DNA of 64,000 nt from Mycobacterium sp. BK086 (GCA_004362315.1 SNWL01000009.1:1-64000), one strand, 5' to 3'. Counted from the first letter of the stretch, positions 1 to 9,478 are shown. Program-made: numbers and translations. The notes: generated from the sequence alone by a model not told the origin.

Positions 1-89
1 CCCGGACCCATCCCGAACCCGGAAGCTAAGCCTGCCAGCGCCGATGATACTACCCAACACGGGTGGAAAAGTAGGACACCGCCGAACAC
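1..89 (+). rRNA. rrf: 5S ribosomal RNA, 3' part
   Basis: The first ~89 bases match the body and 3' end of mycobacterial 5S rRNA, including the CCCGAACCCGGAAGCTAAG stretch, the GCGCCGATGATACT segment and the closing GTAGGACACCGCCGAACA. The 5' ~25 bases lie outside the window, so this is the end of an rRNA operon whose 16S and 23S genes should lie upstream. The exact 3' end is placed by comparison from memory and could shift by a base or two. Confidence 0.95.
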
Positions 90-98
90 AATTTAAGT

Positions 99-137
99 CC
101 TGGGCCCCCAATTTCGATTGGGGGCCCAGGCATTTTT
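99..137 (+). terminator. Intrinsic terminator of the rRNA operon
   Basis: A perfect 14-bp stem (CCTGGGCCCCCAAT / ATTGGGGGCCCAGG, 99-112 and 117-130) with a TTCG tetraloop is followed by CATTTTTAT. It lies ten bases after the 5S rRNA. This is a classic strong terminator ending the rrn transcript. The TTCG loop adds hairpin stability. Confidence 0.95.
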
Positions 138-155
138 ATGTGAAGAATGGCAGCG

Positions 156-839
156 TCACAATGCGCTGGCGCCTGAATAAACAAGCGCCCCGCCGAGAAG
201 GCCGAAAATAATAAGCGTCAATACGCGTTGGCGCCGCGTCATCCAAACGCGGAATGTCGCCAGAAATCGGTCAATACGATGCGTCCATATTGCGTAGCCG
301 AGAATCGGCACGGCTGCGGTAGAGCCACCGACAAGTGTGAAATACACAATGGCTCCCGCAATTCCGCCAGCATTCAACGGCGATGATCCGATGAGGTAGC
401 CGGCCGCAGCACATGCCGCGACCACTTTCACGTTGATCACCGTCAACACCACGCCGCTCACGGCGGCGCTCAGTGGCGTGATCCGCTTGATGCGGCCGGC
501 CCACCGGGGACTATCAGTGCTCGTGTGCGACCGGCGCCAATAGATCACACCGCCCACCAACGCCAGCAGCCCCAGGCCGATGCGCAGCCAGCCCGTCCAC
601 GACGGCGTGGGCCCGTCCAGCCTCTGCACGAGCTGGGGCACCTGGAGGAAGGCCACCGTGATCGCCGCCTTACCCACCAGCCAGCCGGCAATGAACGCCA
701 GGCCCACCGGCCGCGGCCGCTCGCTATGGACGACGAGTGCGACGGCCGGAAGGACGGTGAAGGGCGACAACGCCACAATCGCGGCAAGAGCCGTGAGCTC
801 GCCGAGGAGCGCTAACCATCCATGCCACATCGTCGTCAA
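156..839 (-). CDS. GAP/Sap-family membrane protein (peptidoglycolipid or sulfolipid addressing-type)
   Basis: The product is a 227-residue, very hydrophobic protein with about six membrane segments. It begins with a helix containing LSPFTVLPAVALVVH and has a second half with VINVKVVAACAAAGYLIG. This layout fits the GAP/Sap family, whose members are linked to export of glycolipids to the mycobacterial surface; the substrate here is unknown. The start is a TTG at 839 with GAGG five bases upstream; an ATG at 830 is the alternative and removes three residues. The gene points back toward the rRNA operon and ends 19 bases from its terminator. Confidence 0.75.
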   Translation of the reverse strand: MTTMWHGWLALLGELTALAAIVALSPFTVLPAVALVVHSERPRPVGLAFIAGWLVGKAAITVAFLQVPQLVQRLDGPTPSWTGWLRIGLGLLALVGGVIYWRRSHTSTDSPRWAGRIKRITPLSAAVSGVVLTVINVKVVAACAAAGYLIGSSPLNAGGIAGAIVYFTLVGGSTAAVPILGYAIWTHRIDRFLATFRVWMTRRQRVLTLIIFGLLGGALVYSGASAL

Positions 840-880
840 TATTGCCTCGTCGCGCGGCGCCGCGGTGATCGAGGGGCGAC

Positions 881-1381
881 TCAGTCGAAGAGGGTGGCCG
901 TCTGCCGGACCTGCTCGAGCGCGAGCAGCTGCCGCTTGCGGTCAAGGCCGCCGCCGTATCCGGTCAGTCCACCGGTCGAACCGATGACGCGATGACACGG
1001 CACGATGATGCCGATCGGATTGCGGCCATTGGCCATTCCGACCGCGCGTGAGGCGCTGGGCGATCCGATCTGCATGGCGATCTCGCCATACGATCGCGTC
1101 TCCCCGTAGGGGATCGTGCGCAACGCCGCCCACACTCTCCGCTGGAATTCCGTCCCGCAGAGGTCCAGGTCGAGCTCGAACTCGGTGAGCTCGCCGGAGA
1201 AGTAGGCGGCCAGTTGCTCGACGGCGTCGGCGAATGCCTCGCCCTCGGCGGGCTGCCAGCCGGCGCGGTCGGGCTCGTAGGTCTGATCCACCATCCGCAG
1301 ATGCATCAACGTCGATCCGACACCGGCCAAGGTCAGCAGCCCGACCGGGCTGTCGATGGTTCGGTACTGCACGGCGGTCAT
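881..1381 (-). CDS. ogt: Methylated-DNA--protein-cysteine methyltransferase
   Basis: This suicide repair enzyme transfers the methyl group of O6-methylguanine to its own cysteine. The 166-residue product has the acceptor motif IVPCHRV near residue 130, preceded by the helix-turn-helix stretch YGETRSYGEIA that flips the damaged base, and followed by GLTGYGGGLDRKRQLLALE. The start ATG overlaps the TGA of the upstream adaA-alkA gene by one base (TGATG), so the two are translationally coupled. An upstream in-frame extension to 1471 lies inside adaA-alkA and was rejected. It equals M. tuberculosis Rv1316c in position. Confidence 0.95.
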   Translation of the reverse strand: MTAVQYRTIDSPVGLLTLAGVGSTLMHLRMVDQTYEPDRAGWQPAEGEAFADAVEQLAAYFSGELTEFELDLDLCGTEFQRRVWAALRTIPYGETRSYGEIAMQIGSPSASRAVGMANGRNPIGIIVPCHRVIGSTGGLTGYGGGLDRKRQLLALEQVRQTATLFD

Positions 1382-2874
1382 CAGATCGTCTCCTTCGGTG
1401 GCCACTGATTCACGGAATGGTCGAGAGTCGTCCACAGATGCTGGACCGCATACGAGCGCCACGGGCGCCAACGGGCGCTGTGTGCCGTCAGCGCCCGTAC
1501 GTCGGCAGGGATGCCGAGTTGTTCAGCCGCAAGCCGCACGCCGAGATCGCTGGCGGGGAACGCATCGGGATCGCCGAGCCCCCGCATCGCCACGATCTCC
1601 GCCGTCCACGGCCCGATTCCGGGCAGCGCCTGCAGCTGCTGGCGTGCGTGCTCCCAGTCGCAACCCGGGTTCAGGGTCAGCTCACCGGTGGCCAACGCGG
1701 CAATCAATGTGGTCAATGACCGCCTGCGGGCAGCCGGCATCGCCAGGTGGGCCGGATCGATGTCGGCCAGCTGTTCAATGCTCGGGAACGTATGGGTCAA
1801 GCCGCCGTGCGGGTCGGTCACCGGGCTGCCGTAGGCGCTGACCAAGCGCCCCGCGTGAGTGCGCGCCGCCTTTGTCGAGACCTGCTGCCCGAGCACCGCC
1901 CGCACCGTCAGCTCCTCTTCGTCGACGGTCCGCGGGATGCGCTGCCCGGGCGCCTTGGCCACCACCGCCCGCAGGTCGGTGTCGGCGCCCAGCGCGTCGA
2001 TGACGGCCTCGGGGTCGGCGTCGAGATCCAACAACCGCCGGCAGCGGGCGATGGCCGTCGAAAGATCGCGGACGTGCTCGAGCACGAGCGTGCATCGGAC
2101 GTGGTCGGGCTGCGGCGTCAGGCCGACCACCCCGTACCCCGAGGGCAGCCGCAACGTGCGGCGGAAGGCGCCGTCGCGCACCTCTTCGCAGCCCGGTACC
2201 GCACCGGCTGCCAGATGCCCGAACACTCCTTCGTAGGCAAACGGCGTTCGCACCGGCAGCCGCAGCGACAACGCCTGCCCGCCCGGTGCTGCACTGCCAT
2301 TCTGATCTCGGTGAATCGTCTTGTGCCGCAGGGCTGTCGGCGTCATATCGCAGGCCGCACGAAGGGTGTCGTTGAACTGCCGGATGCTGGCGAAGCCCGC
2401 CGCGAACGCGATATCGCTGAACGGCATGTCGGTGGTCTCGATGAGCACCCGAGCCGTCTGCACGCGCTGGGCTCGGGCCAGTGCCAGCGGACCGGCGCCC
2501 ACCTCGGCCTGCAGCATGCGTTCCAGCTGGCGGGTCGTGTAGCCCACCCGAGCGGCCAACCCGGTGACACCCTCGCGATCCACCGCGCCGTCGGCGATCA
2601 GCCGCATCGCCCTGGCCACGGCGTCACCGCGGACATTCCATTCCGGAGATCCCGGCGACGCATCCGGGCGGCATCTCTTGCAGGCCCGGAAGCCCGCCCG
2701 CTGGGCGGCCGCCGCGCTGGGGTAGAACGACACGTTGCGGGCCAGCGGCAGGCGCACCGGACAGCTGGGCCTGCAGTAGATGCCGGTGGTCTTGACCGCG
2801 GTGACGAACCAACCGTCGAACCGGGAGTCCCTGGATTGCACGGCCCGGTAGCAGTGGTCGAAATCGTCATGCAC
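1381..2874 (-). CDS. alkA: AdaA-AlkA fusion: methylphosphotriester-sensing activator and 3-methyladenine DNA glycosylase
   Basis: The 497-residue protein fuses three modules. The Ada zinc domain (about 1-75) has GIYCRPSCPVR and FRACKRCRPD, giving the four zinc cysteines, one of which would accept the methyl group. An AraC-type helix-turn-helix follows (about 85-185, with YTTRQLERML and the FASIRQFNDTLRA second helix). The C-terminal HhH-GPD glycosylase domain (about 205-490) contains VLGQQVSTKAARTHA and LPGIGPWTAEIVAMR, with the catalytic Asp expected in the following AFPASDLGV segment. The GTG start gives MHDDFDHC, matching mycobacterial AlkA (Rv1317c) as I remember it. It forms an adaptive-response operon with ogt and probably activates its own promoter after alkylation. 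Confidence 0.95.
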   Translation of the reverse strand: MHDDFDHCYRAVQSRDSRFDGWFVTAVKTTGIYCRPSCPVRLPLARNVSFYPSAAAAQRAGFRACKRCRPDASPGSPEWNVRGDAVARAMRLIADGAVDREGVTGLAARVGYTTRQLERMLQAEVGAGPLALARAQRVQTARVLIETTDMPFSDIAFAAGFASIRQFNDTLRAACDMTPTALRHKTIHRDQNGSAAPGGQALSLRLPVRTPFAYEGVFGHLAAGAVPGCEEVRDGAFRRTLRLPSGYGVVGLTPQPDHVRCTLVLEHVRDLSTAIARCRRLLDLDADPEAVIDALGADTDLRAVVAKAPGQRIPRTVDEEELTVRAVLGQQVSTKAARTHAGRLVSAYGSPVTDPHGGLTHTFPSIEQLADIDPAHLAMPAARRRSLTTLIAALATGELTLNPGCDWEHARQQLQALPGIGPWTAEIVAMRGLGDPDAFPASDLGVRLAAEQLGIPADVRALTAHSARWRPWRSYAVQHLWTTLDHSVNQWPPKETI

Positions 2875-2907
2875 ATCTGGAACTTTTACACGTCGGGTCC
2901 GACAGTA

Positions 2908-3576
2908 CTAGCGGAAAACCGACATCGTGGTCGGCTGGTCACCCCAGCCCGAGTTCGCCACCAGATCCAGGAACGTGAACGACGGTCCGCCGTTGATCAC
3001 CTGATGCAAGTGGGCCGGAAACGAGAACGGCGGAGCCTTCATCGGGTTGGCCCGGGTGTCATCGGCGATCGCCGACGCGATCGCGTACCCCAGATCGTGA
3101 CGGGGCCATGCGGCGTGCACTCGCTCGGCGAAGCCGGTCGACAGCCGCTGCTTGTCGAACCCGTTGATGTCCAACGCAATTCCGAGGTGCGACACCGACT
3201 GTACGGGTCCGAATCGGTGCGCAAGACCGACACTGGTGTGCAGCGCGATCGCTTGCCACACGGTGTGTACTGCGGCCGCGTCGACGCCGCGCTCACGCAG
3301 GAAGGCGGCCGCGGCATCGGCCCCGTCGACCTCGAAGCGCTGGTCTCCGCCGCCGATATCGGTGATGCCCAAATCGTGCAGGATGCAGCTGAGGAAGACG
3401 AGTTCGTCGTCATAGTCGGTGCCGGCACGCAGGCCATCGGCGGCGGCGAGTTCGCGGCCGAACAGATAGCTCCGCACACAGTGGTTGGTGATGTATGCGG
3501 GGGAGACGTCGGTGGCGAGCTGCAGTGCGGCTGAACAGATATCGGAGTCTGGGAGGTTCCACTCGTTGACGGTCAT
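2908..3576 (-). CDS. HD-domain protein, putative metal-dependent phosphohydrolase or cyanamide hydratase-like
   Basis: The 222-residue product has an HD-domain metal site: His32 (TNHCVRSYLFG), His67-Asp68 (CILHDLGIT) and a later IALHTSVGLAHRFG segment. The arrangement resembles the cyanamide-hydratase/DUF-type HD proteins often annotated in mycobacteria, but the substrate cannot be told. I place the start at the ATG giving MTVNEWNLPD. An eleven-residue upstream extension is basic and looks untranslated. It is followed by adaA-alkA in the same direction, 33 bases away, but has no obvious functional link to it. Confidence 0.8.
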   Translation of the reverse strand: MTVNEWNLPDSDICSAALQLATDVSPAYITNHCVRSYLFGRELAAADGLRAGTDYDDELVFLSCILHDLGITDIGGGDQRFEVDGADAAAAFLRERGVDAAAVHTVWQAIALHTSVGLAHRFGPVQSVSHLGIALDINGFDKQRLSTGFAERVHAAWPRHDLGYAIASAIADDTRANPMKAPPFSFPAHLHQVINGGPSFTFLDLVANSGWGDQPTTMSVFR

Positions 3577-3639
3577 GCCCTCACGGTGCCGAACCGGGAC
3601 CCGGCACACCAGTGGCCTGACGGCCGTGTACCCCTCGGA

Positions 3640-4602
3640 TCAGGACACAAGCCGGCCACGGAACGTGCTGCGGTAGGTCTGCGGCGCCACGCCGGTCAGG
3701 CGACGGAACTGATCGCGAAAGTTGGCCGGTGAGCTGAAACCGACCAGGCGCCCGATCTTCTCCACCCCCTCGGTCGTGCTCTCCAACAACTGCTGCGCAT
3801 GGCGAACCCGCACGCCGGTCACCCACTGCATTGGCGTCTGGGAAGTCTCGGCCTGGAAGCGCCGATTCAGGGTCCGGATGCTCATCGCCCCCACGTTCGC
3901 GATATCGGCGAGGGTGAGCTCGGAGTCGGCGTTCTGCTCGATCCAGGCGAGCACAGCGTCCAGGGTGTTGGGTGCTGCAATGGTGTTGGCGGGCAGCTGA
4001 TTTCGGACGATGAATTGGGCTTGTCCGCCGCTGCGGTGCAGTGGTGCCACCGCAAGCCTGGCCGCTGTCGCCGCGATCGCCGACCCGTGGTCACGCTGCA
4101 CCATGTGAAGGCAGAGGTCCAAACCCGCCGACGCGCCGGCCGAGGTGAGGATCTGACCGTCGTCGACATAGAGAACGTCGGGGTCCAACTCGACGGCCGG
4201 GTAGCGGGCGCGGAAGAAGTCGGCGGCCACCCAGTGGGTGGTGGCTCGCCGTCCATCGAGCAGCCCCGCGGCCGCCAGCGTGAATGCGCCCGAGCAGATC
4301 GAGGCGATCCGGGCGCCGCGCTCGTAGCCGTGGTGCAGCGCCGAGATCACGTCGCCGGGCACCTCGGTGGTCACGTCGTTTCGGCCGGGGACCACGATCG
4401 TGTCGGCGTGGGCCAGCACGTCGAGCCCATGGTCGGTGCCGATCCGAATCGGGCCCGCCGATACCGTCGGCGTGGCCGCACAGACCAGCACCCGGTAGCC
4501 GTTGGTCCCGTCGGGCAGCGGTACGCGGCTGAACACCTCCACCGCGGTGGCCAGGTCAAAGGCGACCACATCGGTCAACGCGAGAACAGCCACGGTGTGC
4601 AC
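3640..4602 (-). CDS. GlxA-family AraC-type transcriptional regulator with DJ-1/PfpI sensor domain
   Basis: The 320-residue protein has an N-terminal DJ-1/PfpI-like domain (about 1-190) with the nucleophile-elbow-like SICSGAFTLAAAGLLDGR, and a C-terminal AraC DNA-binding domain (about 215-315) with two helix-turn-helix units (ADIANVGAMSIRTLNRRF and IGRLVGFSSPANFRDQFRR). Such regulators often sense small nitrogenous metabolites. The start is a GTG. It stands between an HD protein and a cyclase gene, all on the minus strand. The HD-protein gene 63 bases downstream is the closest candidate target. Confidence 0.9.
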   Translation of the reverse strand: MHTVAVLALTDVVAFDLATAVEVFSRVPLPDGTNGYRVLVCAATPTVSAGPIRIGTDHGLDVLAHADTIVVPGRNDVTTEVPGDVISALHHGYERGARIASICSGAFTLAAAGLLDGRRATTHWVAADFFRARYPAVELDPDVLYVDDGQILTSAGASAGLDLCLHMVQRDHGSAIAATAARLAVAPLHRSGGQAQFIVRNQLPANTIAAPNTLDAVLAWIEQNADSELTLADIANVGAMSIRTLNRRFQAETSQTPMQWVTGVRVRHAQQLLESTTEGVEKIGRLVGFSSPANFRDQFRRLTGVAPQTYRSTFRGRLVS

Positions 4603-4671
4603 GGGCCAAGGGTACGTGGCTGGATTAGGGCCTACCGCCGGTATCTGGCCAGCTATCGCCGGATTGTTGCC

Positions 4672-6276
4672 TCAGGCCGGTACCGCAAGCCGGATCGGCT
4701 GGTCGTGCCCGCGCAGCGTCACCGACTCGCCCAGCACCCAGCGCGCCCGTTCCTCCTCGCCGGCGTTCTCGACCGCCGCCTCCGACGCCAGCACCCGGCT
4801 GTCGGCGGTCTTGGCCAGCTCCGACAGGCGGGCCGCCTCGTTGACCGGTCCGCCGATCACGGTGTACTCGAAGCGCTCGTTGGCGCCCACGTTGCCGGCG
4901 ACCACCTGACCGGCCGCCACTCCGATACCCGCCGGGCATTCGGGTACCTCGCGGGCGAGGCGCGCCACGATGGTGCGGGCCGCGGCCAGCGCATCGTCTT
5001 CGGGGTTCTCCAACGTGACGGGCGCCCCGAAGACTGCCAGCGTCGCATCGCCTTCGAACTTGTTCAGCAGGCCCCGGTGACGGTTCACCTCGTCGACGAT
5101 CACCGCGAAGAACCGGTTGAGCAGTTCGACGACCTCGATCGGCGGCAGGGTGCTGACCAGCTGGGTTGACCCGACGATATCGACGAAAAGCACTGCCACA
5201 TGGCGCTCTTCGCCGCCCAGCGTGGGTTTCTGCAATTCCGCCGCCGCGGCGACCTCACGGCCGACGTGTCTGCCGAACAGGTCGCGGACCCGCTCGCGTT
5301 CCCGCAGTCCGGCCACCATGGAGTTGAAACCCCGTTGCAGCTCACCGAGTTCGGTGCCGTCGAAGACCACGAGGCTGGCACTCAGATCGCCGTCCTCCAC
5401 GCGCTTGAGTGCCGAGCGCACCACACGGACCGGAGTTGCGGTGAGCCAGGCCAGAATCCACATCAGGATGAACCCGAACACCAGCGTGACGAACGAGATG
5501 ATGATGACGGCGACTTCCAGCTGCGTCTTGCTGAGGTTCTGCAGCATCAACGAAAACAGCGCGGTCAGGCCGATCCCGATGACCGGTACACCGGAGCCCA
5601 GCATCCACACCGTCATCGTGCGGCCCATGATCCCGGGGGCCAGTCGATGCGGCGGTGGCCCCGCCGCCAGTGCCTGGGCGGCCACCGGGCGCAGGGCGAA
5701 CTCGGTGAACATGTAGGCGCTTGTCGAGGCCAGCAGGCCGGCGAATCCGACCACGAGGGCAAGTCGGGGGATGAAGTCGGTGTCGTAGAGCCCGTACAGG
5801 ATGGTGAAGGCGACGGTGCCGACCGCCCAGAGCGTCAGCTGGGCCACCGCGACCCGCCATGGCGTGAAGGCGGCGTTGCGCTGATCGGCGCGCGTTGGCG
5901 CGCGCCCCTCGACCGCCCACCGGAGGTCGTTGACGGTCCGAGTGGTGATCCACCAGCTGCCGAAAGCCAGCGCGAAGGCGGCGTAGGCGGGCACCACCAC
6001 GAATGTGAGCCAGAACGGCACGTCGGTGAACACGCTGGGTACCGGATAGGCCACCGTGATGAGCAGCCCCGCCACCAGGATCCCGATGACATTGACGGTC
6101 ACCGACGAGATGGTGATCAGCGTCTGGACCCGAACCCGCCGCCGGCCCGGGCTCTCGTTGACCCTGCCCAGGATCAGCGACCCGTACGCCGGCGTGCCGG
6201 CCAGCCGCCCGCTCTGGCGGGTGACCCGTTCCAGAACCCGGCCCAACCGCTGCGCAATGCTGGGGTGGGAACTCAT
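4672..6276 (-). CDS. Membrane-bound adenylate/guanylate cyclase with HAMP domain
   Basis: The 534-residue protein has an N-terminal region with about six transmembrane segments, a HAMP linker (around RVVRSALKRVEDGDLSASLVV and the following helix), and a C-terminal class III cyclase domain. The cyclase domain shows the first metal aspartate in LFVDIVGSTQLV, the substrate lysine and second aspartate in LNKFEGDATLAVFG, and a conserved GVAAGQVVAGNVG stretch. It matches the Rv1318c-Rv1320c cyclases of M. tuberculosis by position; only one copy is present here. It should make cAMP in response to membrane or pH signals. Confidence 0.92.
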   Translation of the reverse strand: MSSHPSIAQRLGRVLERVTRQSGRLAGTPAYGSLILGRVNESPGRRRVRVQTLITISSVTVNVIGILVAGLLITVAYPVPSVFTDVPFWLTFVVVPAYAAFALAFGSWWITTRTVNDLRWAVEGRAPTRADQRNAAFTPWRVAVAQLTLWAVGTVAFTILYGLYDTDFIPRLALVVGFAGLLASTSAYMFTEFALRPVAAQALAAGPPPHRLAPGIMGRTMTVWMLGSGVPVIGIGLTALFSLMLQNLSKTQLEVAVIIISFVTLVFGFILMWILAWLTATPVRVVRSALKRVEDGDLSASLVVFDGTELGELQRGFNSMVAGLRERERVRDLFGRHVGREVAAAAELQKPTLGGEERHVAVLFVDIVGSTQLVSTLPPIEVVELLNRFFAVIVDEVNRHRGLLNKFEGDATLAVFGAPVTLENPEDDALAAARTIVARLAREVPECPAGIGVAAGQVVAGNVGANERFEYTVIGGPVNEAARLSELAKTADSRVLASEAAVENAGEEERARWVLGESVTLRGHDQPIRLAVPA

Positions 6277-6325
6277 GGTGGCGTCAGCCTAATTCGTCGC
6301 GGGGTGCAGACCCTAAGCTTGTGCG

Positions 6326-7000
6326 GTGCGCCTCGTCATCGCTCAATGCACCGTCGACTACATCGGTCGCCTCACCGCTCACCTGCCCTCTGCTCGCCGG
6401 CTGCTGCTGATCAAGGCCGACGGCTCGGTCAGCATCCATGCCGACGACCGTGCCTACAAGCCGCTGAACTGGATGAGCCCGCCCTGCTGGCTGACCGAGC
6501 AGGCGCCGGACGATTCTTTGCCGGTATGGGTGGTGGAGAACAAGACCGGCGAGCAGCTGCGCATCACCATCGAGAGCGTCGAGCACGACTCCAGCCATGA
6601 GCTCGGGGTCGATCCCGGGCTGGTGAAGGACGGTGTCGAGGCGCATCTGCAGAAGCTGCTTGCCGAGCACATCGAGCTGTTGGGTGACGGCTACACATTG
6701 GTCCGCCGCGAGTTCATGACCGCCATCGGCCCGGTGGACATCCTGTGCCGCGACGACGCGGGCCGCACCGTGGCGGTAGAGATCAAGCGCCGCGGGGAGA
6801 TTGACGGCGTGGAGCAGCTGACGCGTTATCTCGAACTGCTCAACCGGGACAGCCTTCTGGCGCCCGTCAGTGGGGTGTTCGCTGCCCAGCAGATCAAGCC
6901 GCAGGCCCGCACGCTGGCTACCGACCGCGGGATACGTTGTGTCACTCTCGATTACGACGTCATGCGGGGCATGGACAGCGACGAGTTCCGGCTCTTCTGA
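6326..7000 (+). CDS. nucS: Endonuclease NucS, mismatch-specific
   Basis: NucS (EndoMS) cuts both strands at mismatches and provides non-canonical mismatch repair in actinobacteria, which lack MutS/MutL. The 224-residue product has the N-terminal DNA-binding/dimer domain starting [12 protein letters not shown]. Its C-terminal RecB-like nuclease core shows Gly-Pro-Val-Asp138, Glu152-x-Lys154 ([11 protein letters not shown]) and a YLELLNRD helix. The start is GTG. The stop TGA shares its A with the ATG of the next gene, so both are co-translated. It equals Rv1321. Confidence 0.95.
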   Translation: MRLVIAQCTVDYIGRLTAHLPSARRLLLIKADGSVSIHADDRAYKPLNWMSPPCWLTEQAPDDSLPVWVVENKTGEQLRITIESVEHDSSHELGVDPGLVKDGVEAHLQKLLAEHIELLGDGYTLVRREFMTAIGPVDILCRDDAGRTVAVEIKRRGEIDGVEQLTRYLELLNRDSLLAPVSGVFAAQQIKPQARTLATDRGIRCVTLDYDVMRGMDSDEFRLF

Positions 7001-7296
7001 TGCCGCGGCGTCGGCCGGAACGTCGGAAGTCCAGCGACCTGCCGCCGCTGCCCGGCCAGCGCCGAATCGAGCTCGGTGCCGACGGGTTCGACTACGAAGT
7101 GCGACCGGTACCAGGTGCGCGCGCCGTCAAGAATTACCGATGCCCAGGGTGTGACCACGAAATACGTTCGGGGACAGCGCATGTGGTGGTGTGGCCGGTC
7201 GATCACGGCGAGTCGGGACTCGACGACAGGCGGCACTGGCACACGGCGTGCTGGAGCAAGCGCGCGACGCGCGGTCCCACTCGAAAGTGGTCGTGA
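7000..7296 (+). CDS. Small conserved Cys-rich protein (Rv1322-like)
   Basis: The 98-residue protein begins [19 protein letters not shown] and overlaps the nucS stop by one base. It contains YRCPGCDHEI and, about 35 residues later, HWHTACW, a Cys-x-x-Cys plus His-x-x-Cys set that could hold one zinc ion. No enzymatic motif is visible. The tight coupling with nucS is conserved in mycobacteria as far as I remember. A role in DNA repair is therefore an inference from neighbourhood only. Confidence 0.8.
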   Translation: MPRRRPERRKSSDLPPLPGQRRIELGADGFDYEVRPVPGARAVKNYRCPGCDHEIRSGTAHVVVWPVDHGESGLDDRRHWHTACWSKRATRGPTRKWS

Positions 7297-7300
7297 CGAA

Positions 7301-7771
7301 CTAGTGCGAGGCGGCGGGCTCGACGAGTTCCACCAGAACGCCACCGGCGTCCTTGGGGTGGATGAAGTTGATCCGCGAGTTCGCGGTTCCGCGCCGGGGT
7401 GCGTCGTAGATCAACCGGACGCCTTGGTCGCGCAGCTGTTCCGAGATCGCGTCGAGATCGCTCACCCGGTAGGCCATCTGCTGGATGCCGGGGCCGCGCT
7501 TGTCGATGAACTTGGCGATCGTCGAGGTCTCGTCGAGCGGAGCCATCAGCTGGATCTGCGCACAATCCGAGGTCGCGTTCTTCAGCGACAGCATCGCCTC
7601 GCGAATACCCTGGTCCTCGTTGATCTCCTCGTGCACCAGGATCATGCCGAGGTGCTCGTGATACCACTGGATCGCGGCATCGAGATCGGGTACCGCGATG
7701 CCGACGTGGTCGACAGCGGTGACGAGTGAACCAGCGAGAACTGGACGGGCATCAACTTGCTCGGCAGTCAT
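7301..7771 (-). CDS. mcee: Methylmalonyl-CoA epimerase
   Basis: The 156-residue VOC-fold protein interconverts (R)- and (S)-methylmalonyl-CoA in propionate use. Metal ligands and family motifs are visible: VDHVGIAVPDLDAAIQWYHEHLG at the start of the first half, NATSDCAQIQLMAPL, QQMAYRVSDLDAI and INFIHPKDAGGVLVELVEP, with His, Gln/His and Glu as expected metal ligands. I chose the ATG at 7771; a 72-residue upstream extension overlaps the fadA4 leader and was rejected. It is divergent from fadA4 with a 91-base shared promoter region. Confidence 0.92.
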   Translation of the reverse strand: MTAEQVDARPVLAGSLVTAVDHVGIAVPDLDAAIQWYHEHLGMILVHEEINEDQGIREAMLSLKNATSDCAQIQLMAPLDETSTIAKFIDKRGPGIQQMAYRVSDLDAISEQLRDQGVRLIYDAPRRGTANSRINFIHPKDAGGVLVELVEPAASH

Positions 7772-7862
7772 AACGCAAAGGTAACCTAACCACATCGGAT
7801 ACAACACTGGGGGATCCGGGAATAGCCGCATCGAGGCGGCTCGAAACGCTCTGGAGGTAGGA

Positions 7863-9044
7863 ATGACGACATCGGTGATCGTTGCTGGAGCTCGCACTCC
7901 GATCGGAAAACTGATGGGATCGCTCAAGGATTTCTCGGGCAGCGACCTGGGTGCCATTGCCATCAAGGGCGCCCTGGAGAAGGCCAAGATTCCGGCCTCG
8001 CTGGTCGACTACGTGATCATGGGCCAGGTCCTGACCGCCGGTGCCGGGCAGATGCCCGCCCGCCAGGCCGCGGTGGCCGCCGGGATCGGCTGGGACGTGC
8101 CCGCCCTGAGCATCAACAAGATGTGCCTGTCCGGGATTGACTCGATCGCGCTGGCTGACCAGCTCATTCGCGCCGGCGAGTTCGACGTCGTCGTCGCCGG
8201 TGGTCAGGAGTCGATGACCAAGGCGCCGCACCTGCTGGTGAACAGCCGTGAGGGCTACAAGTACGGCGACGTCACGGTGCTCGACTCGATGGCCTACGAC
8301 GGCCTGCACGACGTCTTCACCGACCAGCCGATGGGCGCGCTCACCGAGCAGCGCAACGACACTGACAAGTTCACCCGCCAAGAGCAGGACGAATTCGCCG
8401 CCATCTCGCACCAGAAGGCCGCCGCCGCGTGGAAGGACGGCGTGTTCGCCGACGAGGTCGTGCCGGTCAGCATCCCGCAGCGCAAGGGTGACCCGATCGA
8501 ATTTCTCGAAGACGAGGGCATCCGCGCCAACACGACCGCCGAGTCGCTGTCCGGCCTCAAGCCCGCGTTCCGCAAGGACGGCACCATCACCGCCGGTTCG
8601 GCATCGCAAATCTCCGATGGCGGTTGCGCGGTCGTGGTGATGAACAAGGCCAAGGCACAGGAACTCGGCCTGACGTGGCTGTGTGAGATCGGCGCTCATG
8701 GTGTGGTCGCCGGCCCCGATTCCACGCTGCAGTCTCAGCCGGCCAACGCCATCAAGAAGGCCGTCGCACGTGAGGGCATCAGCCTCGACCAGCTCGACGT
8801 CATCGAGATCAACGAGGCGTTCTCCGCCGTCGCGCTGGCCTCGACCAAGGAGCTCGGCGTGGCCGCTGAGCGGGTCAACCGCAACGGCGGCGCCATCGCG
8901 GTCGGCCACCCGATCGGGATGTCGGGCGCGCGCATCACGCTGCATGCGGCCCTGGAGCTCTCGCGGCGCGGTTCGGGCTACGCCGTGGCCGCGCTGTGCG
9001 GTGCCGGCGGCCAGGGCGACGCGCTGATCCTGCGCGCCGGGTAA
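7863..9044 (+). CDS. fadA4: Acetyl-CoA acetyltransferase (thiolase II)
   Basis: This 393-residue biosynthetic/degradative thiolase carries the nucleophile Cys88 ([10 protein letters not shown]), the C-terminal histidine in [11 protein letters not shown] and the second cysteine in [12 protein letters not shown] strong ribosome binding site (TGGAGGTAGGA) sits just before the ATG. It condenses or cleaves acetoacetyl-CoA. The divergent methylmalonyl-CoA epimerase suggests shared control of short-chain acyl-CoA metabolism. It equals Rv1323. Confidence 0.95.
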   Translation: MTTSVIVAGARTPIGKLMGSLKDFSGSDLGAIAIKGALEKAKIPASLVDYVIMGQVLTAGAGQMPARQAAVAAGIGWDVPALSINKMCLSGIDSIALADQLIRAGEFDVVVAGGQESMTKAPHLLVNSREGYKYGDVTVLDSMAYDGLHDVFTDQPMGALTEQRNDTDKFTRQEQDEFAAISHQKAAAAWKDGVFADEVVPVSIPQRKGDPIEFLEDEGIRANTTAESLSGLKPAFRKDGTITAGSASQISDGGCAVVVMNKAKAQELGLTWLCEIGAHGVVAGPDSTLQSQPANAIKKAVAREGISLDQLDVIEINEAFSAVALASTKELGVAAERVNRNGGAIAVGHPIGMSGARITLHAALELSRRGSGYAVAALCGAGGQGDALILRAG

Positions 9045-9103
9045 CTCGACCGCGTCAACGACGCGGCGTAGTAGCTGGCGCGTCGCTGCGGCACAATGGC
9101 GGC

Positions 9104-9478
9104 ATGGCGAGCACCTTTGATATCCGCAGCACGGCCGGCCGGTTCCGGTTGGTCGCGCTGGCTGAAGCGGTCACCTGGGTTGGACTGCTGGTCGGGATGT
9201 ACTTCAAGTACCTGGGCAGCCCGCGGACCGAGATCGGCGTGAAGATCTTCGGCATGGCCCACGGACTGGTGTTCATCGCGTTTGTGATCACTGCTCTCTT
9301 GGCCGGCATCGCCTATAAGTGGGGCGTGGTCACATGGTTGCTGGCGTTGCTGGGCAGCATCGTGCCGCTCGGAAGTGTGATCTTCCTCATATGGGCTGAT
9401 CGGACGGCCAAATTGGGTGGTGGCGGGGCTCCCGCGGCGTCTTCCCAACCGCGGGATTCTGCCGCGTCGACGACGTGA
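9104..9478 (+). CDS. DUF3817-family membrane protein (copy 1)
   Basis: The 124-residue protein has three predicted membrane segments and the DUF3817 pattern: FRLVALAEAVTWVGLLVGMYFKY near the start, a central MAHGLVFIAFVITALLAG and a C-terminal LGSIVPLGSVIFLIW. The start ATG at 9104 was preferred over an upstream GC-rich extension that overlaps fadA4. A second DUF3817 gene is present at 30993-31352, so this organism has at least two paralogues. The function is unknown. Confidence 0.88.
   Translation: MASTFDIRSTAGRFRLVALAEAVTWVGLLVGMYFKYLGSPRTEIGVKIFGMAHGLVFIAFVITALLAGIAYKWGVVTWLLALLGSIVPLGSVIFLIWADRTAKLGGGGAPAASSQPRDSAASTT

Noticed and set aside
1747..3534. A 595-codon plus-strand frame over adaA-alkA and the HD gene
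   Set aside because: It is a shadow of well-supported minus-strand genes and has no recognisable domain.
3799..5169. A 456-codon plus-strand frame over the GlxA regulator and cyclase
   Set aside because: It is antisense to conserved genes on the minus strand and has the composition of a shadow frame.
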